Below are positions 36,040 to 48,275 of a stretch of 64,000 bases of DNA, piece after piece. Source of the DNA: Branchiostoma floridae (lineage: Eukaryota; Chordata; Leptocardii; Amphioxiformes; Branchiostomatidae); assembly GCF_000003815.2 (NCBI RefSeq), contig NC_049987.1:12546778-12610777 (forward strand), in the 5' to 3' direction. Below the pieces are notes generated by a model. It worked only from the letters and a program-made list of their open reading frames with translations, did not search any database and was not told where the DNA came from. The position numbers were made by a program, and so were the translations under genes. How positions within the stretch are numbered: the first letter of the stretch is position 1; every line of letters begins with the position of its first letter.

Positions 36040-38693
36040 TGATGCATGAACATCAATGCTAGTGCTTTTTATGCACATACAAGAGCCAGGGGAGGGTAAT
36101 CCTTTCTTCCTGTCACTAAAGCATCTTAAACATTAAGGAGTCATGTTTCAGTAAAAAAAAGTTACAACCACTTTGCAGTTTATGTTTTTATTATAGCTAC
36201 GAACATAAAAGTCCTTGCACAATGCTATTACAATGCTAATTTAATAAAATAGTTACATGTGCACTGTTATCTAGAGAAACCCTGCCACCCCCATGAGGTG
36301 ATATGATGGAATCTTCTGAAAGCTGTGGGTCATGTTGACGCCACCATTTATATCTGATAGGGGTGGACAAAGTGTTTTGTGTGGATAATGGTTAATTGCA
36401 CCACTTTACAGCAGGCCCTCCATGGAGGCTCTAACAGCTACGAAAGCTTGGTTTACAGCAGAATTATACAACATATAATACTGGTAGCCAGTTTGTAAAC
36501 ATCTCTTCGGCTGTACTATGGCACAGTGAATGAATAATCAAGCCTACAACATACTGGTACAACTAGTCCTTTTACTATACACCAATCCTTCATGCGGTTG
36601 GTCCTGTCGCAAAATATTTTCCCTGTGACATACACAATGTTATGATAATCTTTCCTTTCCTTATACAAATCCCGGTTATAAAGGTTACATATTCTATGTT
36701 ATACATACACTAATTCTTTAAGCCATACTACAAATGCTTTCCATTCAACAGAATACAAGTGGTTTTGACAGGACCAGTCCAGGAAATCAAGAAATAAAGG
36801 TGTTGAACTGCTGCTAACAAATGCCCTTGCCAGCATTATTCCAACCTTAGAAGGTATAAAACAATGCGGCATAAAAACTATTACTTGGGCTACAAGGGTG
36901 TTGTAAGTACCACATGCCTTAGTCCCTGTCATTTGACTCTTTTCCAACCATAACTTAAGGTAGATAAACTGTTAGCTTTGACATATATAGCATAATTGCA
37001 GTGTGTATGTACACATGTACATGTACAATAATGTAGAAAAGCACTTACACCTTTGTCAAGTGATTATCAGTCAAACTTTTAGGTCTTAATGTATGACAAA
37101 CATGATAGTGCCAACTCTATAGATAGATAGACAGACAGATATATGGTTCCTTTGTTTAGTGGTGTTTGAATTTTTTACCGCAATATTAAAATAGACACAG
37201 ACCTATGCTGCAGATACTGTATTTAGAGAATATAATAAGAATATCTGGTTTAATGTACAACCACCATAAGAACCAATACCACCCAACAGTCCCTTACTCT
37301 TCTGTACAACTCTGATGGCTTCTGTCATTAATGATACATTTTCCAAGCATTAACAATTAAGCATGACTGGGAAGTGGGAAAAAATCATTCTAAGGACAAC
37401 AGCGCCCCCTACTGGAATATACGGGAAGGACAAAGAATATTCTGATACCAACAGCTTCAGTCTATCATTTGAATCAAGAAATAAACAATCCAGTTATGAT
37501 AAAAATGAAGAATGGTCCTCAGACCAAAATTAAATGTTCAAGTATGCATGGCATTACCTTCAAGTTGACTTTTGAAGTCCCATCTCATGATCCAGTCAAC
37601 AAACTCTTTGAATTTGGTACAATTCTCATGACCTTGACACCTCAGCATTCTCTAGCTAAGGCATATCCTGCAATTACCTTTCATTGTGCTTTGCAGTTGG
37701 AGTTGGAAAGTTTGTTAGTAACATGTTCTGCCTTTACAAATGCAAGTAACATGTTTGTGAATCCTTAATATGACTATGGGCCCAGTATAGCAGTTCCACT
37801 TCACAACCTGACATGTATAAGTTACATTTCCACATATACTACACAAGTAACAAAGGAATGACTACTACAAATAAATGTCTTTCTCCTCCACTCTGGAAAC
37901 CTATCACACTTCCTTTCCATCTGTCAAGTACTGGCCAAAGTGGCAATATGGTAAGGACTGCAGCTTTGCAAGGCTTGTGTACATGGCCAAATCTGTGGAA
38001 TTAAAAATATTCTGGGAGAGGAATGCGATGTATCCAGGATTTCAAAATATCTAACCTAGCCTACTACGGCTCTGGTAACTGATAGTTTGTTCAATTTTTC
38101 TCTGCAATACTAACTAAACACCTAATAGCCAGCGAAAGTTTGATGTGCTCAAGTACTACTTGAACAGTCTCTGGTCAATGCACAAAGTGGTACATTAAAA
38201 AATGACATGCACCATCCCTTGTCACTATCCTTTGGCATTGTTGATCACATTTTTGACAGAGAAGAACATATGCAAATCATCAGAGGTTATTGTAGAATCA
38301 ATACATAAGCTTCCGCAAGAGGACAGTCTTGTCTCCCCAATAAGAAAGATGGTACTTTTCAGAAAGATGATTTGTCAGCACAACTAGTTTAAGTTATGGG
38401 AGTCACCATCTAATACATGTATTGCCCCATGCTTGCCAGATATTGCGTGATCTGGAGGAATACCATCCTTCTTAGACTTAGGGAGACAAGACAGAGGAAT
38501 GAACATTCTGTGGCTTTCAGACACTTGCGTGAAGGCTTACGGCTGCACTAGTACTAATACTGTCATTTGGAATCTTCATCTTCATCTGTTTGTGAGCTAG
38601 TTTAGTCCTTCAGTCACCTCCTGTAGAAATTCTACACATGCCCAGTAGGTTCTGTATGAGTGTGTGGCTTGTTTGTCGATGTGTTGAGCATGC
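36040..38693. other. Intergenic / probable YRDC 3' UTR region
   Basis: This lies between the HUNK polyadenylation signal and the distal YRDC stop codon. No exon-like frame with homology was seen. It is A/T-rich with a short GATA/GACA tract at about 37122. Part of it is likely 3' UTR of YRDC transcripts that use the distal last exon. Confidence 0.4.
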
Positions 38694-38781
38694 TCAGTGG
38701 ACGCCGTTGGGGATAACGTACTCTGTAATGTCTGTTAGATCATATTTGTTGGCCAGAACATCAACTGTAGACATGTATGCA
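38694..38781 (-). CDS. YRDC: YRDC alternative last exon, distal copy
   Basis: A ttttcttgcag acceptor gives the same phase as the proximal copy. The frame completes Cys and continues AYMSTVDVLANKYD, LTDITEYVIPNGVH, TGA. About half the residues are identical to the proximal exon and the ST-x-x-L-x-x-KYDL core is kept. Both splice site and frame are intact, which argues for use in some transcripts rather than decay. Confidence 0.75.
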
Positions 38782-41700
38782 CTGCAAGAAAAAGAGAAAG
38801 AATTACTGATACAGCTCATTGATATTCCTTGCTATCCCATAGTTCTTTGCCAATTATAAATCCCATAATCCTTCACCTGAGTTGGTCCTGTGACCCTTTT
38901 CCATGATCCTTGATTGCATACAAAAACTTCATACTACAATGCCATGATGTTCTCTTTTCAAAGACCACAATCCTTTTTCCCCTTATCAGTCCAACATAAT
39001 CATGTCCCCATAGTTATTTTCTTCCTAATTACACCACTGCAAAAACAGGCCATACAGCCACATGCTTTTCTACTGTAGAACAAAGATGGACAGGTTAAAA
39101 GGGGTTACTGAGATGGCACCATGCAGTTTCTCACGCAGATAGGATTCTAACAAGGAAGAAAAAAACAAGGCAAAAGACACAAACTCCATGTAAGTGCACA
39201 TATAAGTTCACCTTTGCCTATCCCCTTAAAGAGGTACAAAGTACTTCTAAATGTACCTATTTGTGTCTTATCACAAGACACCAACAGACTTTTCAATAAT
39301 GACGTTGCTTTTGTGAAAAGATCTTAATTGTGACGTATGAATCTTAAGATCAAATCTACATATGATAAAATCTATCTATGATAGGTAAGAAAGTCATGCT
39401 TGTAATTCAACCAAATTCTTTGAGATAAACAAAGTTTCCTTCTCTTGATATGTTTGTTTAGGCATCAAAAGATTTCTGCAGGAATAGATAAGTTCACATT
39501 TTTGCATGCAAATTATGCTTGGATGTCACCAAGAGACATCCCAATGATACATTGATACTGACAAGGATTAGTCTGATGGGAGATTAGAAATCAAACTCAA
39601 GAGTGTGAAAGGAAGGTACTGGTACACCAGCAGCACACCACACGGAGAGAGCACACAAACATGGCAGAACGCAAACCTCCAGAAGCAAAAGCAAAGCAGG
39701 GTCAGGGGTCATAGGTCAATTGTGCGCTGGCAGGATGTATTCGGTGGCGTCCTTCAGGTCGTACTTGCTACCCAGTATCTCAACCGTGGACTTGTACCCA
39801 CTGTGGACAATGGGACCACAACACTTACAAACACACATCATTTTCAACCCTTACCTCGGTTGTTATGATTTCAGCTACAAGTCTATCTATTATTACAAGT
39901 AACGGTTACATCTATCTATTATTAGTAACAGCAACATTTCCCTTCAAAAATATATTGCACAGTGACAGGTGACAAGTATCTTTCAGTTGTTGTTCTTGCC
40001 ACAATTGGAGATCAAAATAGCTGTTAATCTGAATATTTTTGCGATAAATGCAAAATCAATCAATAATCATGATGGATCACAACTAAATAGATTGTTCACA
40101 TCCACTGTTTAAAAGACATCAGCATGTTTTTGGCACACTCTTCATTTTCATAAACACTACTGTGCACAAAATAATACTGTGAGATTCAGATTTCAAAAAT
40201 TGATATGAGCTTAGATCAATTGATCATATCTAAAGACTGCTGGGTTTGCAATCCTTGCAGTTTTTCTATGTCAGTGTAGCTTTGACATGTATCCGATCAT
40301 GTGCAATTATTGCTATGTATGGCAACATATGAGTTTCCCAAAGGACTTGCCCTACTTTTCTAGAAAATGATGCAAGTAAGGAAACTGCTGAAAGTGTTTT
40401 CATCCATGCTAAGTTGAGAATAATAGGACATCGCTGTTCCCTCTAACAATCTGTGATATTGATTAATTTGCTGTCCAACAATTCAGCCAAAGCTGCACTA
40501 CTTTGTTCTGGTCTGAATTGAGAGCAAGGTATTGATTTCATGGATACTTTAGTTTTCCCCCATCTTTATTTTCTTTGTACCGTTGTTGTGTAACTGGTTG
40601 AACACCAGTGTTTCCGCCAGACCTCAGCTGGGAGGCCGTCCACCTTGGGGCGCGAAAACCGCGAAAATTAAATTTAATTGTAAAACCGCGAAAAGTAAAT
40701 TTAATTGTAAAATCGCGAAAATTAAAGTTAATGGTTAACTGTCGCAAGAAAAAACAAAACAACTAACGTCCGATTAAGTTCAGTGCCGAAGTGTTATGAT
40801 CTGTGCCGCGTACCGGTATGCCGCACCGAACGGGTACTACGACTTTTAAAAAGTTCTAGAAACGGTTCTTGGACTTTCAAAAAAGAAATAGCATTTGTAT
40901 ATATTCTCTTTTATGTTGTGGTATACTTCTAAATCATCTAAAACCTTCCATAGATCGAGAAATTTGCGTTCAGAAATGACGAAAAACATCGTCTATCGGC
41001 GACAGTGAGCGTAATGGCGGCCGAAATCCCGCAATCTCACGTGGTGACTTCTCGCGAGATCTGGGAAAGCTACCGACGTCACGGGAAACTAGCGCTGTGA
41101 TTGGCTAGGATACACAACAACTACCGACCGCCATTTTTGATGCGTAATTATCCCGAAAATTGCTGCCGTTTTCGGAGATTTTGCGGGCTCAAAACTCATA
41201 TAAAAAGGAACCAAAGTTATACTTGATGTTTTTTACGTCCATCATCTCTTATGTGAACACTTTATTTTTCCGCTGTGTTGCCGATAGCGAACTTGAACGA
41301 GGTCGATTTCCCGTGCCGAGCACCCGGGCCGGTGGGCACATGTATCTGATTGTGTTTTGTTTTGTTTACGATGATTGACGATGAAAACAGAGACTAAAGT
41401 TGTTAATCTAGACAAAGTTTAATATTGTGTTGTCTTATTTCTCCCAATAACAAAGTTTAGTTTGTAGTGTTATACTTATAGCGAGATCGACCTACCGCCA
41501 AGTTTGCGAATTATGTGACAGGGCAAATTCGCGTAACTGAGGCCTTGAAAAACGGGTTTTGATTATCGTATGCGAAAGGCCGCCGACACACATTGCCAAC
41601 AACCATAACAATAGCAAAACAAACAGTGAGCGGCTTTCTGACTGTGGACGGCGTCCCAAGCCTCTAGCTTCAATACAAAACTGCGGTTTACATTTATCAA

Positions 41701-44700
41701 CTTTGTACAGATTTCTCGGCAAAATGTGGGTCGCAATTTTTTTATGAGGACGGCCTCTGGTTGCGTTCAAGCCGTCCAAAACGAAATGAGACCGTCATTG
41801 GACGGGTGGACGCCCCTCTGGCGGAAACACTGTTGAACACATTAGCCACACTTCTGAGACCAAAGTTGATGGACTACTGGATAACCTTTTAACAAAAACA
41901 GGTCAACTTATGTAAACTACATGTACTACAGACCTTTGTTGAAAACTGGTTCAACAACATGCCTTTTCTGGCCGTGAGGGTGGCGACTCGGGCAAGTAAG
42001 CCAATAACACAAAGTCTAAGAACTTTTGAGCAGATGTACAAACATAATACAGCTTAAAACTGTCAGGTCGTTCCTCTCAACAGATGACTATCAGAAAATG
42101 AACAGGACGTTTGACTGTGTTATATGCATTGCAGAATAGTATTGGTCTAACTTCTGCAGGATATGTTGCAACACAACTACAGCTTTGGTGTTCTACAGTT
42201 CCGAACAACGGAAAATGCGTTTTCAATGCAATCAAGGACTTTCTGACCTAACAGTGACATTACACACAAAAGCTCCCCCCCCCCCCGTTTTCAAGTGTTT
42301 ATAGATTTCAAAGATATTGTTGAGTCCCTTCTACTGTGCACAATGCAACTTTCGATATACATTTTGATTCCTACTAGAATACATTAACCAATCCTTCTCA
42401 CAATATGAAGTTAAGATGATGTACAAATCCATTAACAAAAATTGTGTTGTGTACTGACCATCCCACTCTCAGCACTCTGAACTGCCCCTCCACGGACAGG
42501 TCCACTACAGTTGACCCCTCGCGGACAGCCTGGGTGGACTCCAGCCGCCCTCCGTCCAACACCAGGTCCAGCTGGGGCCACAGGTTCTCAAACTCCTGCA
42601 GAAACCACATCAACAATATTACTATACCTGTACTTCGATCCAAAAATTACAACATTTAACTGCTTACCAACCTACATATCCAATGGCACCTATCATTCAT
42701 TTACTGACCATTCTCCTCAACTTTTCAGTCTGATGCAAATATAAACTAAGGCTAACATAGCAACCTGTTTCCATTAGTCATGAAAACAGCAAAAGAAACA
42801 TCAATTTCCACATCAGCAGCAGGGCTGTCTCAATGACCCATCCTTCTGCCCCATGACAGAAATTTGGGTGGTTGGGACAGAAATTAATTTTACCCCAACC
42901 GTCCCCAAAATGACATGAAATGTTGAAAATGTACTTTCATAAGCTTGAAATGACATTACAGGAAAATGAAAAATACAGGCTCCAAAAACAATGAGTGGGA
43001 TGGAGAAACATTTCAAGCTGGAGACAGTCCTGAATTCCACAACTATATTGGTTCATTCCTCTCACCTGTATGTCGATAGTATTGCCAGCAGCGGATGTGT
43101 TAGCGCTGGTCAGAGCGATGGGCTCCATGCAGGTCTCTGCCAGCTGTCTCATGAACTTGTGCTGCGGCACGCGGATCCCCACCAGGTCCGTGCTCGGGTT
43201 CAGGTTGGTGTTCAGGGCGGCGGTGCGCTGCATCACCACGGTAACAGGGCCGGGCAGGAGGTCCTGCAGAAGCTCCATGGGGACGGTCATACGAGCCCAT
43301 CTGGAGGGAGGGTGAAAAGTTGATTGCGTTCAGTTTTAAAGAAATATGAATTTACAGGCTTAATTCCCTGTATATATGGCTCTGAACTTAAGTGATGTTG
43401 AGTTTGAATTTAGTTTGGCAGATTCAGTGACCTGCAATATTTGAACAGAATAAAATTTTGAAAAGCACTTTGTTTTACTCAAACAGAAAAATAACAATTT
43501 GACCATTTACCTTGGAATGTCAGAGACTTCAGCAACGCTGATGGCAACAGGCTTGCTGGAATTGCGCCCCTTGATGGCGTAGATCTGTTCCACGGCCTCG
43601 GTGGACTGCGCCAGTCCGGCCAGACCGTAGATGGTGTCGGTCGGCACGGCGATGATGTTCCCCGCCTGCAGACTCTTGGCAGCCATGGAGAGCTGCTTCT
43701 CTAGCATATCTGGGGTTAAAGGGTAGAGGTCAGTTAGGATATATGACAATTCAACAACATATGTCAGAGGTGAAATAAACTTCAGAGTAAAGAAAAGGAC
43801 ATTGTTATTTTCTTCATATGATGCATGTCAAAGACAAACAGGTTGCCATTTCCATCAAACATACAAGACACTTTTCTTGTTTGCAAGAAAAGTTAAAAGC
43901 TACCATAAAGTTAACGTTACAAAACACATGTAATACATCAAGACTTATAGTACAGATCAGATACTCTTAAAATAAACATGAAGAAAACAGTATCATGCCT
44001 AAAACATGTATATGAAACATGTTATGTCATCACCAGAAACCCAATAATCCTCAGCACTATGGTTACCATTGTCAACACTCCAACACAGGATCCCCACCCT
44101 CTAACCAAATCTGTTACTCAGATCAAGATACTGCCTCTGACAATAGTTCGGATTAACCTGTTTCCGAGTGTTTGCCTGCTTGCAACAATATCAGAACTCA
44201 TTCATTGTGGACATTTTCTTTCAATAATAAAGCCTAATGGACATATTAGTTTATACATAATCATTGCATTAGGGGGTCTAACTCTTATATTTGGGTGAGA
44301 CCTGGCTGAGTTGCAGTAACATTATTATTAGGATGAATTTCCTTGGAGTTTTTCTTGTACTATACAGTCCAAATGTAGCATGTCTCAAAATCATAAACCT
44401 ACCTGGTTGCCTACATGGTGAATGTATACAATAGCTGACTCATAAAAATTAATGTTTGTTAAAATTTTCTCTTCTTTCAACACACTTCACTGCAATTTTC
44501 CCTTCTTTCAACATAGTTCATTTCCCTCACATTTTCAGTATTAAATACTGACAACAGAATTACATGAGCACCAGGGTAATTTGTCTGCACTGTATACATA
44601 AGCAATATTTACAGATTATAACAGGAAGTGCATGTACGTGCAGGTTGTCATGGCAACAGTTGAATCGTGACTGGCTGTCTCCATCTTTTGGAAGTAGCAA

Positions 44701-47498
44701 ATTTGCTTCATTACTTTTCTTAATGTTGGGTTAAATACTGTTAAGGCCTGGGCAATTCAAACATGCTTAGCAGTCTTTCAACATACAAATTACACAATCT
44801 GGACACTTGATGGTACAGAATCAGCTGACAACAGACAAGGTATAAAGATGTAATGTTCACTTGATCTTCTACATGTTCATTTGTGCATGTGCTGTCAGCA
44901 GATACATGTATATTAAATGATTTACAGGTAATAGAATTAGAATTAGCAAAATAAACCCTTTGTTTAGGGCTTATATTTCACCCATATTGTGGATCCCTGT
45001 GGTGCATCTGAGATTAAAATCAAACAGTTCTTGTATCTGGAAGCCATCAGTGTGCAAACCTATAAACCACTCAGGCTTTACTGATCCCTGGCAACTTCCA
45101 ACTGCCAGAGGGTTTTCTGTTAACCAGGTAAGGGTCACTGAAAATGTCAACAAGAGGTGTGTTTACCACACCTACATTATACTAACATAATCATACAGGT
45201 AATACATGCCATATCACTGTAATTACCAGGATAGTTTACTTCATCAATCTATCGTTATCACAATACCAGGACTAGTCTTGATTCAGTTAGAAGACAGATG
45301 ATTTTCTAAAACATAATAATGTCTGCTTTGCATTTTAAGAACTCACATATTGTGCTTAAAATGAACAGAATAAGGCATGATCTTCATAGCACAAATTCAC
45401 AAAGACAATTGTCTAGACCAGAGCTGAGAGTCGAGGTAAGGTGAGGCTTGATGGATAAGTTAGTTACACAGCTCACTGCCAACTTTTTAACCTATCACCC
45501 TCTGCACAACTTGACCTTCAGGCGCAGACATTCCAACAAGATCAAAGTACACAGTAAAATGCCTTTGGCACTTTGAGTCTGAATGTTACTCGTAAGAACA
45601 GCAACTCTGACTTTTATTCTTAACTCTTCAAACATATTGTATTTTCTAATCAAATAGACTTCCTTAAATAGGAGGGATTGTGAAATTTGAAGCTGTCAAT
45701 TGTCAAATATTTGAAGTCACAATTTTCCATTTGTATCAGCAACAGCTGTCATAGAACAGGCCTGTGAGTTTGTAAAGAACATTTACTCATTGTGTGAATA
45801 CTATACATGTATATGCAGGAAGGAAGTTTGACAATAAAACACTTATCATATTTCAAAATCATTTACATTTCTTTGCAGCTACAAATTACAATGCACCTTC
45901 CAAGGCAACTCATAGTAGTCATAGGGCTTTTCGGAACAACAGTTTCATGTTACTAGTAGTGAGAAGATTATCATACATGAAGGTAGTTAATTGACATCCA
46001 GCTGTGTTCAAGTGGTGTAGTTTTATTAGCTTTTAGGGACACCTAGTGTGACTCATGAGTCGAACCATCTGTTGCATAAGGTTGATGTAACATAAGATGG
46101 AACTGGCTGCAACACATAACTGTGACAACCTGACCTTTATCATGTTACTGTCTAACACAGATGAGCCTTCACTCCAGACAGTCTTGCCTTGGAGGACTGT
46201 TAACATTCCTCCATAGCTTTTGATCTCTTCAACAAGCTAACCTCAGTCACACACCACAGTTGGACACATCATGGGAAGAAAAAAATATCCTTGGCCTCTG
46301 AAGTGCATCTAACCTTGTAACCATGGCTAAAAGGCCAGCTTGCATTTGACATTTTGCTGAGCACCCATAAATGTGCTGCAGTAATGTTATATAATATTTC
46401 ATCTCCTTTGCTGGATCAACACATTTTATGGTCTTTTTTTCTATTTTCTAGGTGCCATTATTTTTCTTTAATTGTAACCATAGGGAAAATTGACTTGGTG
46501 ATGCAAATTTTATTACTTACGAGTAATACTACTGATATTTTTCATTCTAATCAAGGATAATGCATATGTCAAAAGACAAGTCTTGGTAATTTTATGAGAT
46601 GGTCATTCATTTTGACTTTTTAATCACATGATTGTGTTGATGCAACCTTTAAATTTTCACCATCAAAATCTACAATGAAGCTAAAAGTAAATACAAGAAA
46701 AATATATTCTGAGTCTAGACATGAACAAAGACAAGAGATTCAACAAACTATTTGATTTGTTGGTACAGTATACATCGTTAGGTCATACACAATGTACCTT
46801 GATTTGTTTTCCTTGCTAGTCACACCCAATGTGTTAAAAAGCTACTCAAACAAAAACTCAACTGATCTTTTCACATTCCAACAAATCAAAACATCCGCCA
46901 TTCAAGGAAATAAACAATTTTCTTCAATCACTCTTGTTTTCTTTTCCTCCTACAGCTTTCCTCCTTCAGTTGCACATTCTTGTCTTACATAACATCATTC
47001 ATGCCACAGGGTTCTCAAATGGAGGGTGATGAAAAAAAATTCAAAAGACGAATTTTATCTTTTCTTGAGAAGTCTTGTCCAGGAACAAAGGCTGTCCCAG
47101 CTGAACAATGCAAGGCCCCTCTCCCCACCTGGCGCAACCAGGATGCAACGCACCGCATTAGTCAGCATGACGTCATGTCGAGAAGAAAGGGCCTGGGTGC
47201 GTTCCAGGAGCCGCACCGTCTACCACCAGATTTCCGCAAAATTACAACCAAATACTCAAAACCACAACCACATATAAATTTGTATACGATACATAAGCAT
47301 ACCAAGACTTGAAACCGACTGTTATATATGAAATGCTGGATATATTGGGCGAAAAACTGACGAACCACGTGGAGAGCGCGCCACTCAATTTCCGCGCAGA
47401 TACTCACCATCGTCGAGCTTGATGATTTTGGCCATTTTTCTGGAAATTTCGGTACAACTGCGAAGTAAAATTCTTGTCGGTAGAAAGAATGTGCTCAT
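38694..47498 (-). CDS. YRDC: YRDC, threonylcarbamoyl-AMP synthase (t6A37 pathway), two alternative last exons
   Basis: Minus-strand exons are 47498-47408, 43709-43511, 43300-43066, 42595-42459, then either 39800-39716 or 38781-38694. All phases match, giving 248 or 249 aa (human about 279). The enzyme makes threonylcarbamoyl-AMP from threonine, bicarbonate and ATP for t6A at A37 of ANN-decoding tRNAs. Residues 1-22 (MSTFFLPTRILLRSCTEISR) are basic/hydrophobic and could target mitochondria. The SUA5/YrdC core shows AVPTDTIYGLAGLA, KGRNSSKPVAIS, LLPGPVTVVM, VGIRVP, ALTSANTSAAG and GSTVVDLS. The frame is open upstream to an alternative ATG at 47687, so the start is not certain. Intron 1 is 3.7 kb. 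The 5' end faces CDK5RAP1. The gene looks intact. Confidence 0.88.
39716..39800 (-). CDS. YRDC: YRDC alternative last exon, proximal copy
   Basis: After a ttgtccacag acceptor, one base completes the Cys codon begun in exon 4. Then 27 codons and TGA follow: GYKSTVEILGSKYD, then LKDATEYILPAHN. This matches the position and sense of the YRDC C-terminus (C-x3-ST-x-IL-x2-KY). The distal exon at 38694-38781 encodes a clearly homologous peptide in the same phase, so the two are likely mutually exclusive last exons. Confidence 0.8.
40606..41832. mobile_element. Non-autonomous hAT-type transposon in a YRDC intron
   Basis: The left end cagtgtttccgccag and right end ctggcggaaacactg are perfect inverted repeats, with the CAGTG...CACTG form of hAT elements. 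The 8-bp ttgaacac flanks both sides exactly (40598-40605 and 41833-41840), as expected for hAT. The 1227-bp interior has no transposase frame. Near the left end it carries three copies of a 27-bp unit built around ccgcgaaaa (40656-40737). It lies between YRDC exon 4 and its last exons. Confidence 0.85.
40656..40737. repeat. Three 27-bp tandem repeats inside the hAT element
   Basis: The core (c/t)cgcgaaaa is found at 40659, 40686 and 40713, an exact 27-bp period, each followed by a taaattta-like segment. It is subterminal in the hAT-type element and may be a transposase-binding array; that role is inferred. Confidence 0.7.
43750..47407. other. YRDC intron 1
   Basis: An intron of about 3.7 kb, A/T-rich, without exon-like frames on either strand. 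No complete transposon with paired ends was recognised. Confidence 0.5.
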
Positions 47499-48275
47499 GC
47501 GCTTCTGCTGGTCGAGTTTGGCTGGAATGTAACCGCGGAATCTGCTGCCACACAAGAAGTAGTTCGCTTGCACAATAGAAAGAGTGTTTTCATCAGCTCC
47601 TTGCCGCCATATTTGCGCTAATGGAGAAATGTGGGGGTTTATATGGTGGAGGGTTGATCCATTATGCAAACACTTCAGTTTCCTCATGCTTTACTGCCCA
47701 ACCAATGGTACATTTTCCGATATATGGTAATAGCAATCATACAAAATTATCTAGTTTGGATTCAAAAAATCTGATTAAAAGGCTTTATATTGTGAAGACA
47801 AGCGATCACCCCTTTGGTCAAGGGGGTACTACTGATTTGTCCCTAAAGTAAGGCATAACATTCGACTCTCTGATTGGTCAGATTTGAGGCTGTTACAATT
47901 TTCTGCTTTGTGATTGGTCGATCTTGCTGAGATGAATTTGCTATTCCCGCCAAAGTAGATGCGTATAATTTTACGACAGTTATTGTGGCACAGTCAAGTA
48001 AAAAGGATATTAAATAATCTTATTTACTGGAAAATAGGATCGAAAAGTCTTACTGGTAACACTGATGAGCCTACTGTTCAGCGAACCTCCACAACATTCG
48101 CAAAAATGGCAGCTGCAGACAATACCGCAAAACGGGTTGATTTATTTCCAACATGGCCGCCGTCATGTAATAATTTTTTTTGGCACGCTGCAGTCGACAA
48201 TTTTCACGTCTTTTAGATGATCCTGACTGTTGTTGATAACCAAATCGTATACAATTTGTTCCGAACAAATCAAAG
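47499..48275. promoter_or_regulatory. Shared divergent promoter region of YRDC and CDK5RAP1
   Basis: The two start codons face away from each other across 777 bp. Three CCAAT boxes are visible: ccaat at 47702-47706 on the plus strand, and attgg (minus-strand CCAAT) at 47873-47877 and 47913-47917, the last two in the same tgattggtc context 40 bp apart. Paired NF-Y sites are common in bidirectional promoters. No TATA box is evident. Actual start sites are unknown. Confidence 0.55.

Noticed and set aside
40538-40762. Repetitive Phe-rich minus-strand frame
   Set aside because: Produced by the 27-bp tandem repeat of the hAT element, since 27 is a multiple of three.
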